DNA from: Certhia americana
Lineage: Eukaryota > Chordata > Aves > Passeriformes > Certhiidae
Length of the DNA stretch: 64,000 nucleotides
Assembly (NCBI GenBank): GCA_018697195.1
Contig: CM031872.1
Span: 9,629,194 to 9,693,193, forward strand
Reading direction: 5' to 3'
Shown here: in pieces, positions 48,453-59,832 of the stretch
How positions within the stretch are numbered: the first letter of the stretch is position 1
How the letters are laid out: each line of letters starts with the position of its first letter
Notes under the pieces: model-generated
What the model was told of the DNA's origin: nothing
The model's database searches: none
What the model saw: only the letters and a program-made list of their open reading frames with translations
Made by a program: the position numbers and the translations under genes

Positions 48453-51400
48453 CAAAGCATTTTAATACTTTTTTTTTTCATTTATTCAGTCAATTCTCTG
48501 AGTAATTCTTTCAGTTTCACCAGAGTTTAATAGTGACTGAAATTCTGTTTCCAGTAAGCCCAGCCAGCCTCCCTTTCATGTATAGAAACCTTCCAGCTCT
48601 CCAAATAGATTTTAATTTAGTTAATTCTTAAAGAGCACCTTGAAACTTAAGCAGCCGTTAAAGAAGTTATTGTCTTTTTTTCTTAACAACATCTACTGAG
48701 GTGCCTCTTGACAGAGGGCTAATTCCCCAATTAACATTAATATTCTTTTCATCTCAGTGCCTGGCTGCAGCAGCACCTGACCTTGCTGTGCCATACCTGG
48801 AACATCTTCCCAGCCATAAATCCAGTGCAGGGGGGGAGGAGGTGCTGGGAATGTCTCTCACAGATGCACAGCACTTGTCATTTCAAACATTTAAGGAATC
48901 ACCCAAGCTTTACATCAACAAGAGGGAACACGAGCTGAACAGGAGTAACAAACGCCTTCCACAGCCTGATTTCCTGTCCTCGGTTTTGTTTGCTTTGATG
49001 TCTTGAATGTGTTTATAAGCAAAATTACTTTCAGTAAGAATAATATATGTCTCACTTCTTTTGAGTGAATTTAAGTATATATTTTTCCCTAACTGGAAAA
49101 AAAAGAAAAAAAAAGAAAAAAAAAAAAAGTGCTTGATTTTTTATCATATGGATCTGATAACACGTTTTCCTAAATTTTCTGGAAAGTTGTCTTTTAAATT
49201 TTTTTTTTTTTTTAATTTTTTTTCCATTAAAACTCATGTCTCTTCTGAATTACTGTCCTATATGCTGGATTTTTTGTTTTTTTTTTTTTTTTTTTTTCCT
49301 CTTGTTAGTTGTTGTGCATTGACCAAATGGTTCCTGGCTTTACAATCTGTCATCAGTGCTACATTTACAGCTTGCAATTAAGAGCTTCAATTAAATATTT
49401 TGCACAAAGATACATGTTCCAATAACTAAACCTTATATATTTTCCAAAATATAACAAACAAAAAAGGCAAGAGTATTGAAAAGCAAACCAAGATTGAAGT
49501 TAGAAAAATGGCCTATAGGCCTGGATAAATATTCAGAGTGTTTTCTAGCCACGAATGTTATCTCTTTTGATACTGAGGTTGCCCTTGGGTGACAGAAGGC
49601 AGAATCTTTCCTGAATTTCCATAAATGAGACTGAAATTCTTCTTTGGCAGAGCTGGGCTGATATTCACGGCAAGCATCCCGGATATTTTTAAAATGGCAT
49701 GTTTTTGATGACTTAGCATATGTTAACATGGCATACATTAACAGTGCTCCAAGGCATTTCCTTCCTCAGTGCAGATATCATCCCCTTAATTACTGGAGGA
49801 ACCCCCAGTGCTCTTTTCTTTCCCTTACAGGGGCTCTGAGTCACACCAGAGGTTTCTCCTGGTCCCCATCATGTCCCCAGCTGTGATCAAGGTCTGCCTG
49901 ATGCTCACTCACCTTGAGGTGTGAGAGGAGCAGGTCCACACAGCCACAAAGCCTTTGTGCTTGTGTCACCACCCCAGAACAGATTTCACACCCACGGTGG
50001 GGTTGGGACCGAGTGCCAGCAAGATTTAAGGGCAGAGCAATCTGCTGGGTGACTGGAGGTGGCCAAGTGCCCCCAGGACTGGCAAAGCTGACATCTCCAA
50101 CACAGCCCTGGGTGGGAAGGAAGGTGACAGCACGCTGTCCTGGAGCCTCCTGCTCTGCTGTGGCCTGAGCAGAGCAGATGTCAACCAAGCTGGGCTCCTT
50201 CCGTGCCCTGGCCACAGCAGCAGGGCTTGGCAGGCTCCCAAGGACACAGACAATGGAAGGCTGACTGTCTGCACACCATTTCACACTCGCTTGGCACCGA
50301 GTGTCTCCTCTGCCTGGCTCTTGGAAGCAGCATGGGGCTGCCTGGCGCCGGTCCTGACACGGGGCTGAGGAGCAGGGGAAGGCTGGGCCCTCTCTCTACT
50401 CCTCTCCTTGGCTTCTGCCCATCTCCCAGTAGTCACTCTGTGCTCCTGTTTCTTCATTAAACTGTGATTCTGCAAGGAAAATCCAGTTGTTTCCTGCAGA
50501 CATACATCAGGGAGGCTCCCCGGGCTGCACCAGCCCTCTGCAGGCCACTGGCACCCGAAGGCTTCTCTGTCCAGACTCTGGGGGTCCGTTTGGGGTGGTC
50601 CAACAGGACTTTTCCCTGCTGTCTGCTGCTCTCTGCTGGAGATGCTGCTTCCAGGCTTGCTGCCAGACAGTTGAATGCCTTCTCTGGTACTTCTGCACCT
50701 CCTGACCCAGAAAACCAGGTGCTGGAGGGTGTCTTTGCTTAAAAATAAAAAACCCCAGACTGCTAAAACCAGCAGATGAACCCAAGATTTTTCTTTCTCT
50801 GCTCAAATCTCCCTCTGGTGCTGCAGAGCAGCCAGCAGCAGCTGGGATGCTGGCAGGGGTGAGGATTCACAGCCCACCCCAGAAGGTTGTCACTCTGTCA
50901 CCTCCCAGGTGGCCATGGCTCTTGCACTTTCCCCTCCTGCCAGGCCTGCAAAAGCTGCAGGAGCCATTTAACCAAAGGAAAAAACATTAAATTAAACATT
51001 TTCCCAGTCTGTTTGCAGTGCAGCAGTGGATGCTGAGGCCACACAGGGCAGTTTCCAGTGATGCAGAGCCTGGGTACACCCTAAGCTTTGTTTACACCCA
51101 CCCACCCATCCTCAGATAAATCTTCAGTCTTTTCTTCCAGGTCTCCCCTGAGCTGCCCTTCCCAGCCATGCCTTTGGCTAAAACTTTTAGTCCAATCCAA
51201 ACCCCAGGCATAAAAAAAAATGTTATGAACTTTTCCCTGCAAAACTGACTCTATAAACAAGCTTTGCATTACCCCAAAAATTTTCCACTTTACTTCCTTT
51301 CCAGATAGATTTTTTTTTTTTCCTTGTGAATAATTTCTTCAAATTCTCATCATTCCTGTTGCTTCCCCTTGATTTCTCTGCCATTCTCCCACCTCTTCCT

Positions 51401-52254
51401 TCCCAAGTGGTAACTCCTGCAGCCATGGAGCTCTGCTGTGGCATCCCAAATCCCTGGGATTAATGATGCCTCCTGCATCAACACAACCTGGGATGATGTT
51501 TGTCATTTTTGTATCAGTGCAGCATCACTGAGGTTTTCACTTAGTGGTACAAAACAAACCTTAGATCTTTTTCTGCTCAAGCGCAGCCTGAGCTCACCTG
51601 TGCACTCCATCAGCCCAGGGCATATTACTTTCTGTCTGTCCCAGATGAATCCCAGACTCTTTTTTTTCCCAGTCCATTTCTTCAGTTTGTCACAGAGGTG
51701 GTTAAAGAAGAGTGTCCTTGGCAAACCCATGGATTCCAAGATTCTTGTCCTCAGCACCTTGCACATAACTAAATAATGCATTCATATCTTTCCATCAGGA
51801 TTTTTCATGAACTGAAGATAAACTGGTGGGTCTATAATTCCCCATTTTCCCAATGCCTTATAAAAATTACGCTTTTTTGGTCTCTTTTCAATTTCTGGTG
51901 CATCCAGGGAAGAACAATAATGACTTTGAGATTGCCATAACCTATTCTGTAAGTATACATGGCTTAAATTCACCAGGTTTGGAAGAGTCTTCCCAGGAAG
52001 ATTTTCCTCCTTGCCCCTGTCAGTCAGCAGTTGGCTTATCACCAGGAACAGAAGGGATTATATCCCTTGTAAACATTTCATCTGTTTATCTATGGATGTC
52101 CATTATTTGTCCATCACTCTGGAGCCCTTGTCCTCCATGGGGTTGTTGTAGCACCAAATTCCACAAGTCAAACTCTTCCTCACCCCCAAATTTCTGTGTA
52201 ATCAGAGCCAGCAGCACAGCATGAATGGCATCAAGCACAAGTGGTAATAATGGA
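48453..52254. other. Upstream flank, no gene seen
   Basis: A/T homopolymer tracts lie at 49097-49128, 49198-49222 and 49270-49297. The rest shows no recognised exon, RNA or transposon. Confidence 0.5.
49097..49297. repeat. Cluster of three A- or T-rich tracts
   Basis: An A-rich tract at 49097-49128 and T-rich tracts at 49198-49222 and 49270-49297 lie within 200 bp, separated by ordinary sequence. The A-rich and T-rich tracts could pair in single strands. Confidence 0.85.
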
Positions 52255-52287
52255 ATTTTGAGTAGATATGAAGAAAAGCATTCCCAA

Positions 52288-52438
52288 GGGTGATTGAATG
52301 GAGCTTGGATGAAGTTCCAGCCCTGGAAGTGTTCAAGACCGGGATGGATGCAGCTTTGGACAGCCTGGTCCAGTGGAAAGGGTTGGAATTAGGTTATCTT
52401 CCAGGTGCCTTCCAACACAAACTATTCTTGGATTCTAC
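52288..52438 (+). mobile_element. CR1 LINE 3' end fragment
   Basis: GGAAGTGTTCAAGACCGGGA, TGGATGCAGCTTTGGACAGC, GGGTTGGAATTAGGTTATCT and CCTTCCAACACAAACTATTC match a diverged CR1 tail, ending CTTGGATTCTAC. Confidence 0.86.
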
Positions 52439-52445
52439 AGCAGAG

Positions 52446-52530
52446 GTGGTTGACTAGAGCTTGGATAAAGTTCCAACTTTGGAAGTGTTCTTGGCTCAAA
52501 TGGGCCAGGCCTGAGCAGCCTGACCCAAGT
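52446..52530 (+). mobile_element. Second, partial CR1 copy in tandem
   Basis: GAGCTTGGATAAAGTTCCAA, then CTTTGGAAGTGTTC repeats the 52289-52334 segment about 157 bp further on, then diverges through a GAGCAGCCTGACCC remnant. It is either a tandem duplication or a second insertion. Confidence 0.65.
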
Positions 52531-53933
52531 TAGACCTTCTTTGGGCAGGATGTGGACCCATCAGAGGTTCCTTCAGGCTGTGGTGTTACAGTGCAGCAAT
52601 TTCTGTACAATTTCCTTCCTCCAGCAGTGGTTGAGGCTCCTGCTACATCCCTCTTTTTTTTGGTTTAATCACATATCCCTCCTGGCCAGGCTAAACCATC
52701 TTCTCAGGGTGGAGATGTACTTTGGGAGGGCTTGGGGATTGAGAAGTTGGCTTTACCCTAATAAAATAGGGAGAGGAGTAGGAGAAAATAAAAGATAAAT
52801 GAAAAACCTGCTTTATTGAAAATTCCAGTATGGCTGTCACTGCTGGAAAGGGATCGTAGACAACAGAGCTACATTCCCCTGAAGTGAAGTCTTTCAGCTT
52901 TCTCAACAATTGGAGATCAAAACCCAAATAAGAAGCAATTTTTTAAGTATCTGAATATCATAATGGGAAAGTCTCCAGGAACTGCTCATCTACTTTCATC
53001 TTCAATTACACATTAACATTGCAGACTGGAATGTTTTCCAGTTGTAAATAGTACCAGTTTTCTTGTCATCCAGTTTTGTTATCACAGCCCCCCATTTTAT
53101 TTTTATTTCTTTTCTACCCTTATCAGCATCACCAGGGACCTGATGAGCAACACAAGGGAGAGAAATGCCCAGGAAGGGCTGTGAAGGGAGATAATAAGAA
53201 GATCTTTGCACTCTTGTGTGCTTGCCCGGCCTCTTATTGACAGAGCCTCCAAGATGCTCACAGATAGCCTTGCTGCAGGTCACAGTTCCCTGAGATTTAT
53301 TCCAGTGCCATGGAAAAGTGAGGAAGGTGAAGGCAGAGGACTGAAAGTGTTGCTGCGGGTAAAGTGATTATAAAAAGAATTTCTTTTTTAATGCAAAACC
53401 CTCTAACATGACAAAGGCTCCATCTCTGGGAGAGGTTTTTCACCATCCAGTCTCCCAGCCCTTTGCATCAGAGCGCTGCAAAATGTACTTGGAAGAGCAG
53501 CGAGTTCGTTTTAACCGATAGCATTCAGTGCTTTTTACTGTGCTATTCATCCACATGACAAAGCTGAGAGGGGAGCCCATACTTCTTCCTGACTTTTTAT
53601 TGCTTTTCAGCCCAGTGGGAACCAGCAGACATGAGAAAAAAAAAAAAAAAGTGGTTTAACCACAAAATATGTTTAAGCTCTTTCTTTTTCTTTTTTTTTT
53701 TTTTTTTTTTTTGTTTTTTTTTTTTGGTGTTTTTTTTGTTTTTGGCGTGTCAGGGAAAAGGAGGAGGGGGAATGAATAGCAGTGGCAGAACAGCCAGGAA
53801 CTAACAGTCACGCAATTAAACCAAAACCCAGCCAAAATCCTACTGCTTGTGAGCCTGATCCTACACTTAAGGGGTGAGGCTTGAAGCAGAGGATTGGTGA
53901 CAGCCTTCAAATGCTGGGATCACCAGGTTATCA
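52531..53933. other. Upstream flank, no gene seen
   Basis: A T-rich tract lies at 53681-53744. The 53330-53580 block keeps several CpGs and looks repeat-free. No gene recognised. Confidence 0.5.
53681..53744. repeat. T-rich tract
   Basis: T runs broken by single C or G and one GGTG. Confidence 0.93.
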
Positions 53934-54215
53934 CAGAATCCCAGAAGGGTTTGGGCTTGAAGGGATCTTAAAATCCCATCTCATCCCACACCCTGCCATG
54001 GCCAGGGACAGCTTCCACCATCCCAGGCTGCTCCAAGCCCTGTCACCTGGCCTGGGACACTGCCAAGGATCCAGGGGCAGCCCCAGCTGCTTTGGGCACC
54101 CTGTGCCAGGGCCTGCCCACCCTCCCAGGGAAAAATTCCAGCCAATATCTCATCTAAATCTGTACTCTGCCAGTGGGAAGCCATTTGTTTATGTCCTGTC
54201 ATTACAGTTCCCGAT
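53934..54215 (-). mobile_element. CR1 LINE 3' end, about 280 bp
   Basis: The inverted tail CACAGAATCCCAGAAGGGTT, then CACCCTGCCATGGCCAGGGA, GGATCCAGGGGCAGCCCCAG, CTGTGCCAGGGCCTGCCCAC and GGGAAGCCATTTGTTTATGT. Confidence 0.93.
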
Positions 54216-55394
54216 AAAGGCTGACTCAATGTGACTTTTTCTCTCATTTCCAAGTAGATTTTTAATGTATATTTAAACATTTAATGTTTTCTAAATTAGA
54301 GAAAGCATCCTCTGCTTAGCAGAGCTGTTTTTTCATGGAAATTGCATCAGGAAAGTCTAAGAAATAAAACGGTATTTACATGACCCCCCAGATGTTCCCT
54401 TTATTTCGTTGGTTTGAAACTAAACCGTGAAATTTACCCAGAACACAAACATTTCATTAACTCTTTGAGGAAAAAAAAAAAAAAAAAAAAAAAAAAGAAA
54501 TCTTTACATTTTATCAAATAAGAAAGAAAAAAAAAAGTACAAAACCTGCCTTTGATTTGGGAAGCAGTTTTGTGAAGAACAAGGAAGATTTCAGCAGTTC
54601 CCCATCAGAAGAACATCAAAAGTTGTGCCTGGCTGCACAGTGCCCCCACCTGCCACCATCCCCAATCCCCAGCTTTCATGGGGAGCAGGGAGCACCAAAA
54701 TCTGCCCCTCCAAGAGAGCAACAGAGGTTTTCCCAACATGCACCCACTCCAGCTCTGAACAACACAACTCCCCGCCAGCTCCACACTCTGCTACAGAGTC
54801 TTTTAAGAGTTTCTTTTTCTCATAACCTCTCCTGATAAAGTGATTCTCTCCAGCTGAGCCCAGCCTGGCTTCAATCGGGCTTGTTCAAGGCAAACACATT
54901 AACTCCTTCCCTGCCAAGAGCCTGCACAGGGTGTCCTGGGCTGCAGGGCAGGATTTGGAGCGGGGATGGAAGGAGAGCCTTGGCAATGAAGTCACTTTGA
55001 ATAATTGAAAAGGCTGTTTTGGGCAAAGATGGGTTGTTTCTGTGAAATCACTTTTTAATAACAAAGTGTGCTTTGGACAGGAAAGTTGGGAGAACTTATT
55101 GAGTGTCTGCAACTGAGAGGGAATTATTGATTTCTTCATTTTTTTACAAACAGTCATCAAAAGCATTTGTTTCTTGTTAGAGCACTGTCATGTTTATGGG
55201 GTGGGGGCTGTGGTCAGTGCCAGGCACGGACAGGACTGTTCTGTTTTCCATTCCAGAAACCCATCAGATATTATCCCTGATCCATGTGTGGAGGGAAAGG
55301 CTGCCCTGCTTTTAAGTGATGTTGAGTGTCTGGGCCTCACATCAGTGTGTGCTGACAGCCACAAGGACTGTCCTCCTCCCAACAGGCCAGTTTG
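54216..55394. other. Upstream flank, no gene seen
   Basis: A 26-A tract lies at 54471-54496. Nothing else recognised. Confidence 0.5.
54471..54496. repeat. Poly(A) tract, 26 bases
   Basis: An uninterrupted A run with no retrogene visible on its 5' side. Confidence 0.95.
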
Positions 55395-55492
55395 GATGGC
55401 AGGTGCCCATGCCCATGGCACTGAGGTTGGAACTAAAGGATCTTTAAGGGCCCTTCCAACCCAAACCATTCTGTGATTCTCTGATTCTGTGA
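55395..55492 (+). mobile_element. CR1 LINE 3' end with terminal octamer-like repeats
   Basis: GGTGCCCATGCCCATGGCAC, GGATCTTTAAGGGCCCTTCC and CAACCCAAACCATTCTGTGA, then GATTCTCT/GATTCTGT repeats typical of the short tandem end of CR1 elements. Confidence 0.92.
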
Positions 55493-56121
55493 TTGCTGAA
55501 AACCTGGCTCAATACACAAGAGATGAGATCATCCTGGGATACTTTTCTTTGTAGGTAAAACAATTAGAAATCTTAACCCTCCCTTCCCCAGGTTGGAGAA
55601 CCAGAGTAAATGAAGAGTAAATTGATCAGAGATGATCTATTTTGGCTCAGAAATCTGCTCAGGACCTTTTTTCCTAATGTCTTTTTCCCGATCAGGCAGC
55701 TCTCTCCCAGCCTGCCTCCTAATGACCAGCATTAGTTTGCATTAGATAGATTTGTGATGGTTTCTTTCTGCCTGGCTGCTAAGCCTGTGAGCTATTCAAA
55801 TGAAGTTCTGCTCCCTGTGCCCCATCTGGCAAGAGGAGCTCTCCTGTTTGAGTTTGCTGCCTCCTCAGCTGCCCTCCCTCCCTCTCATCCCACGGTGGTT
55901 TATCTGCCTGAAATGATTTTGGAATCCCTGGGTGCCCACAGCCAGGGCTCAGTACATCCCAGCTCCAGCCATTCCAACAGTTTGCTCTTGGATGCAGGAT
56001 TGGGATGCCCAGGAGAGGGCTGGGGAGAAAAGGTTGATGCTCAAGTGCTGCTCTGCAAGAGCAGAAAAGAGGAGGTGCTGTGCTTCCCCACTGATGTGCC
56101 TCTAGGAAGTGGAACCTGAGA
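55493..56121. other. Upstream flank, no gene seen
   Basis: Single-copy-looking sequence between two CR1 copies. No gene recognised. Confidence 0.5.
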
Positions 56122-56183
56122 CACAGAATCATGGAATTGTTGAGATTGGAAAAGCCCTCAAAGATCATTGAGTCCAACCACTA

Positions 56184-56188
56184 ACCCA
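56184..56188. other. Target-site duplication, left copy (ACCCA)
   Basis: Five bases immediately before the TGTCATGG end, identical to 56941-56945. Confidence 0.93.
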
Positions 56189-56438
56189 TGTCATGGGTGT
56201 CAGTGCAAAATGTACCCCAAATTCTGTATTCTGTCACCATCTTATCAAATTGGGCTGTGTGGGGTGGGGCCATGGTCTGTCCATGGCCAACTGTCAATAA
56301 ATCTGCTGGGGCAGTTTTCTGATCTCTTCTACAACCCAGCCTCCCTCCAGGGACAGATCTTCTGCTGATGGGCCAGGGAGTGGCACTGAGAGAATTCCAT
56401 CATCCCACTGGGAAATGCTCCAGCCAGGGGCAGGAGCC

Positions 56439-56520
56439 AAGGATTCCTACCTGGATAAAAATCTGGGAACAGGAACACCAAGGATTCCTACCTGGATAAA
56501 AATCTGGGAGATGGAACACC
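56439..56520 (+). repeat. Two 41-bp tandem copies inside the LTR
   Basis: Units 56439-56479 and 56480-56520 both start AAGGATTCCTACCTGGATAA and end GGAACACC. They differ at only a few bases (GGGAACA versus GGGAGAT). Located in the presumed U3, where enhancer duplications are common in retroviruses. Confidence 0.93.
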
Positions 56521-56792
56521 AAGCAGCCTTTCTACTGGATTCCCAGAGGATCACCAGGCCCATCTCTCCCCACTGAACCTTCAGTGACAAACTCCCCTTT
56601 TCTCCAGGAGCATCACTGCACCAGAGCCACATCTGCCACTGGGACTGCAGCCACCATGGGATGGCACTGCCACCAACCCCTGACCCACAGGGGACAGCTG
56701 GGATCCTGACTCTGCCAGTGTGGTTTGTTTGTTTGTTTATTTGTTTGTCTTACTGCATGTGTTTTGGTTTTATTGTTTATTTTAGTTCCCCT

Positions 56793-56798
56793 AATAAA
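56793..56798 (+). terminator. LTR polyadenylation signal
   Basis: AATAAA in the 3' part of the LTR, in the same orientation as the element. Confidence 0.6.
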
Positions 56799-56940
56799 GA
56801 ACTGTTATTCCTATCCCCATATCTTCACCTGAGAGCCTCTTAAATTCAAAGTTATAATTTGGAGGGAGGGGATTTAAATTCTCCATTCCAAGGGAGGCTC
56901 CTGCTTTCCTTAGCACACACCTGGTGTTCAAACCACGACA

Positions 56941-56945
56941 ACCCA
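56941..56945. other. Target-site duplication, right copy (ACCCA)
   Basis: Five bases immediately after the CCACGACA end. The CR1 sequence continues directly from here. Confidence 0.93.
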
Positions 56946-58408
56946 GCACTGCCAAAGCCACCATTATCTATGTCCCCAAATGCCACATCTGCACAGCTTT
57001 GAACTCTCTCTGAAGATGTTGACTCCACTAGTGCCCTGGGCAACCCATGCCAGTGCTTCATAATATTTTTAGTGAAGAAATGTTTCCCAAAATCCAGTCT
57101 AAACCTTTCCTGGTGCAAAGAGATTTCATCTTTTATTGCTTGGTGTTTGGGAGCGAAGATTGACCCTGACTTGGCTACAATCTCCTGTCAGGTTCTTGCA
57201 GAGAGCCTCAGCCCAGGAGAGCTGGGCTGGCCACCCCTTGAGGATAACAAGGAAGATGTAGGGGTGGGACCAGAGAGTGCCCCTGAGGTGGGAGCTGAAG
57301 CTCAAACCTTGGCCCCCACCCTCACTGTCTCCTCTCACACCCTGTAGATGTTATCACCAGGATTAAGACAGCAGGAAAGGAGGGCTTTGGGCATGTGGCA
57401 GGTTATGCTGAGCTCTACCCCTTCTCCCTGCTGGCATAAGGTCATGGTGTCCTCACAGGGTGATAGGAGGGGGAGCTTTAGCTGTAGAGAGCAAAAATAT
57501 ATGAAATAAGGTGAAACAGCCTCCTTCTCCTCTCTCTGGCCTCAGCTCCCACCTGGGGGAAGTTATGTAAGAGGAAAGTGTGGTTTCTTTTGGGATGCCA
57601 AAACCACGCTGGGGACTACACTGGGGAGCAGGAGAGGTGGGGGATGCACCTTTTTTACTAATGTATCCAGTGGCTGGCTCACACAGAGGCACTGCCTGCT
57701 CTCTCCTGAACACGTGCTACCAGGAGACAACATCAAGGTTCATCTTTACCATCCACCAAGGTACCCTGTCACCACGGGGATCTTAAAACATGTCAGGTTA
57801 TGCATATTTCAAACCACCCTGTCTTTTCTGGCAGCACAGACAAGGCCGGAGGGCCTGGGAGAGAAATGGCATAAGGTTGGTGTCCTTCTCAGTGCTCCTT
57901 TGAAAACATTTGGTTTCTGCACCCTTGAGGTGACACTTGGTTGCTGTCAGATATGTCTGATGGCCAAGGACAGCATGGATGGCTGTGAAGAGGTGTCACA
58001 TCAGAGCAGCAGTGATTCTTCTCTCTTCCCATTGCCCCTCCTCATCCTTGGCACTGGGCTAATGACACCACCAGGTACCCAGCCACAGGGAATTGAGCTC
58101 CTTGTTTTTTCAGTGAAAATGAGTGAAAAGTGCCTGCTGGGTCACATAAAACTGTCAAAAGAACAGTCGGGGCTTCCTGTGAGACGGATAATAGTTAAGA
58201 AAGCTGAAATTCTGAGAAAAAAGGATTATGAATCACCAGTAATATTTACAGTGCAAATCCCTATTCCCTATATTTCCACTTGATTCTTTCTCCTTTCCAG
58301 GGCAATTATTTCCAGGAATACACAGCAGAGCCCCATGGTAGGTAAATAAACCAAGCCCAAAGTGTCTGACAGAGCTCATGGGCACCTTGCACCCCTGACC
58401 CTGCCACC

Positions 58409-58480
58409 TGCTCCAAACAAGGAGGGGCAGAGCTCCAAACAAAGAGGGGGAGAGCTGCAAACAAGGGGGGGAGAGCAAAC
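58409..58480. repeat. Short tandem repeat, about 22-bp unit
   Basis: Three units of (A)GAGCTCCAAACAAGGAGGGG, with the later ones changed to CTGCAAACAAGGGGGGG. Confidence 0.85.
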
Positions 58481-59225
58481 ATGGTGTCCCTTGGAGGGTG
58501 ACAGGGTGTCCCCTCAGCTGGGCAGTGAAGCTGCATGTGTCTTAGCAAAGCATCCTGCACCAAATCATGTGGGGCAGAACATCTGGGAGCCTGTACTCAA
58601 GCACCACAGTTCTAAATTAAATTTAGGCTTTATATTCTGGAGTTATGAGTCCTCAGAGGATGCACAGACCTTCAGGGGCTGTCCCACCTGGAGTTAAAGT
58701 GTGGCTGAGCACTTGAAGACAGGCACATGCAGCCCAAAGCAAAGCACTCCCCTTTATGATGCTCATCAGCATTTCTTCCTTGGAGGTGGCCAAGGACAGG
58801 GATGGGCACATGCCAAGGGAGAGCAGTACATCTCTGGATGAGAGGGCACTGTGAAGTGGGACAGGGAATATGCAAAGAAGAGGAAGAAGCAAATGCTAGT
58901 TTGTGCTGGGCAGGTGCCAGTTGAAAATGTAAGAGCAGATCAAACACAGGCAGGTTAATGAGAGCGCCGTTCCCAGGCCTCCCAGAGTGGAGAGAGCAGG
59001 GACAGGCTGGACGGCAGGCACTGAGTGATATTCTGTAATTAGCTGGCAAATAGAATATGATCTTTAGTGTAATTGCTCGGAATAATGTCTCTCAGCCCAA
59101 CCCGTGCGTTACGCACCGAGCGCTGCATCCCAGCTGCCACAGCAACTTTGCTTCCCTTTGTTTCCCCTTGCCTGTAATTTCTAATCACATCGTTCCCAAA
59201 TTTGATGGCATCATCTCTGAGTGTT

Positions 59226-59241
59226 GGTTGCCAGGGCAACC
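59226..59241. promoter_or_regulatory. Perfect palindromic RFX X-box
   Basis: GGTTGCCAGGGCAACC has two 7-base arms around AG and fits the X-box consensus GTNRCC-N(0-3)-RGYAAC bound by RFX factors, which drive ciliary and neuronal genes. It lies in a non-repeat block about 23.4 kb upstream of ASTN2 exon 1. The motif is seen; occupancy and target are inference. Confidence 0.6.
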
Positions 59242-59709
59242 CCACAAAGTCACTTCAGGCACAAGATGAATACCTTATCCCCTTTGAGGCCAGGCTATCA
59301 GGCCATCCCATTGTGACCCCCAACTCAGATTCCTTTGTCCCTTTTAAACCAGATGGAAGGCCAGGTGAGAGGCTCATCCCTGACTTCCATGGGAGCAGGA
59401 GAGATGCAGGGAACTGTCACTCAAGTGTTGGACAAAAAGATCTGAACAAATGGAGCAACTCAACATAAAAGTGAGGCCACCAGCCAAGCCAGGCTGCTGC
59501 TGGAAGCACAGAGCTGGAGTGATGGTAGCTGGACAAATTACCTACCCCAGGCCTCACTGAGGCCATTCCCTTCCATAAACACAGGGAAAGCTGTGGTCTG
59601 GGTGGGATTTGTGCAGCCAAGGGGAATATGTATGCATCTGGACAGGGGATGGCACAAATGGCCTGTCACACATGGCCTGCCACAGCTCTCCTGGTCACAG
59701 AAGCAGCAG

Positions 59710-59832
59710 TGGAGATTTAAGGCCAGGCTGAATGTGGCTCTGACCAGGCTGCTCTAGTTGATGTTGAAGGGAGTTGGACTAGATGGCCTTTAGAGGTCCC
59801 TTCCAACCCAAACTAGTCATATTCTAGGTTTC
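59710..59832 (+). mobile_element. CR1 LINE 3' end fragment
   Basis: GGCCAGGCTGAATGTGGCTC, TGACCAGGCTGCTCTAGTTG, GTTGGACTAGATGGCCTTTA and GAGGTCCCTTCCAACCCAAA, then a degraded ATTCTAGG end. Confidence 0.9.

Larger units (their letters stand above)
56189..56940 (+). mobile_element. Solo LTR of an endogenous retrovirus, 752 bp
   Basis: The element begins TGTCATGG and ends CCACGACA, the imperfect inverted TG...CA ends of a retroviral LTR. It is flanked by a perfect 5-bp direct repeat ACCCA at 56184-56188 and 56941-56945. AATAAA motifs lie at 56296-56301 and 56793-56798; the second sits about 150 bp before the end, as expected for an R-U5 boundary in plus orientation. No internal gag, pol or env sequence is present on either side, so it is a solo LTR left by LTR-LTR recombination. 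A 5-bp duplication fits ERVL-like elements, and the 3' third resembles passerine LTRs from memory; the family name is not verified. Confidence 0.92.
56122..57205 (-). mobile_element. CR1 LINE copy, third subfamily, split by an LTR
   Basis: The inverted CR1 tail runs from 56122 (CACAGAATCATGGAATTGTT, GATTGGAAAAGCC, GAGTCCAACC) to 56188. It resumes at 56946 with GCACTGCCAAAGCCACCATT and the body landmarks CCCTGGGCAACCCATGCCAG, GTGAAGAAATGTTTCCCAAA and ATCCAGTCTAAACCTTTCCT, fading near 57205. The two parts fit together at the ACCCA target site with nothing missing, so this is one CR1 copy older than the LTR. Confidence 0.93.
57206..59709. other. Upstream flank, no gene seen
   Basis: No recognised exon. 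It holds a short 22-bp tandem repeat (58409-58480) and, near 59040-59245, a CpG-retaining repeat-free block ending in an RFX-type palindrome. The 189-codon open frame at 57714-58283 matches nothing I know. Confidence 0.5.

Noticed and set aside
57714..58283. 189-codon plus-strand open frame
   Set aside because: No family resemblance and no exon-like conservation that I can recognise; likely chance in intergenic DNA.
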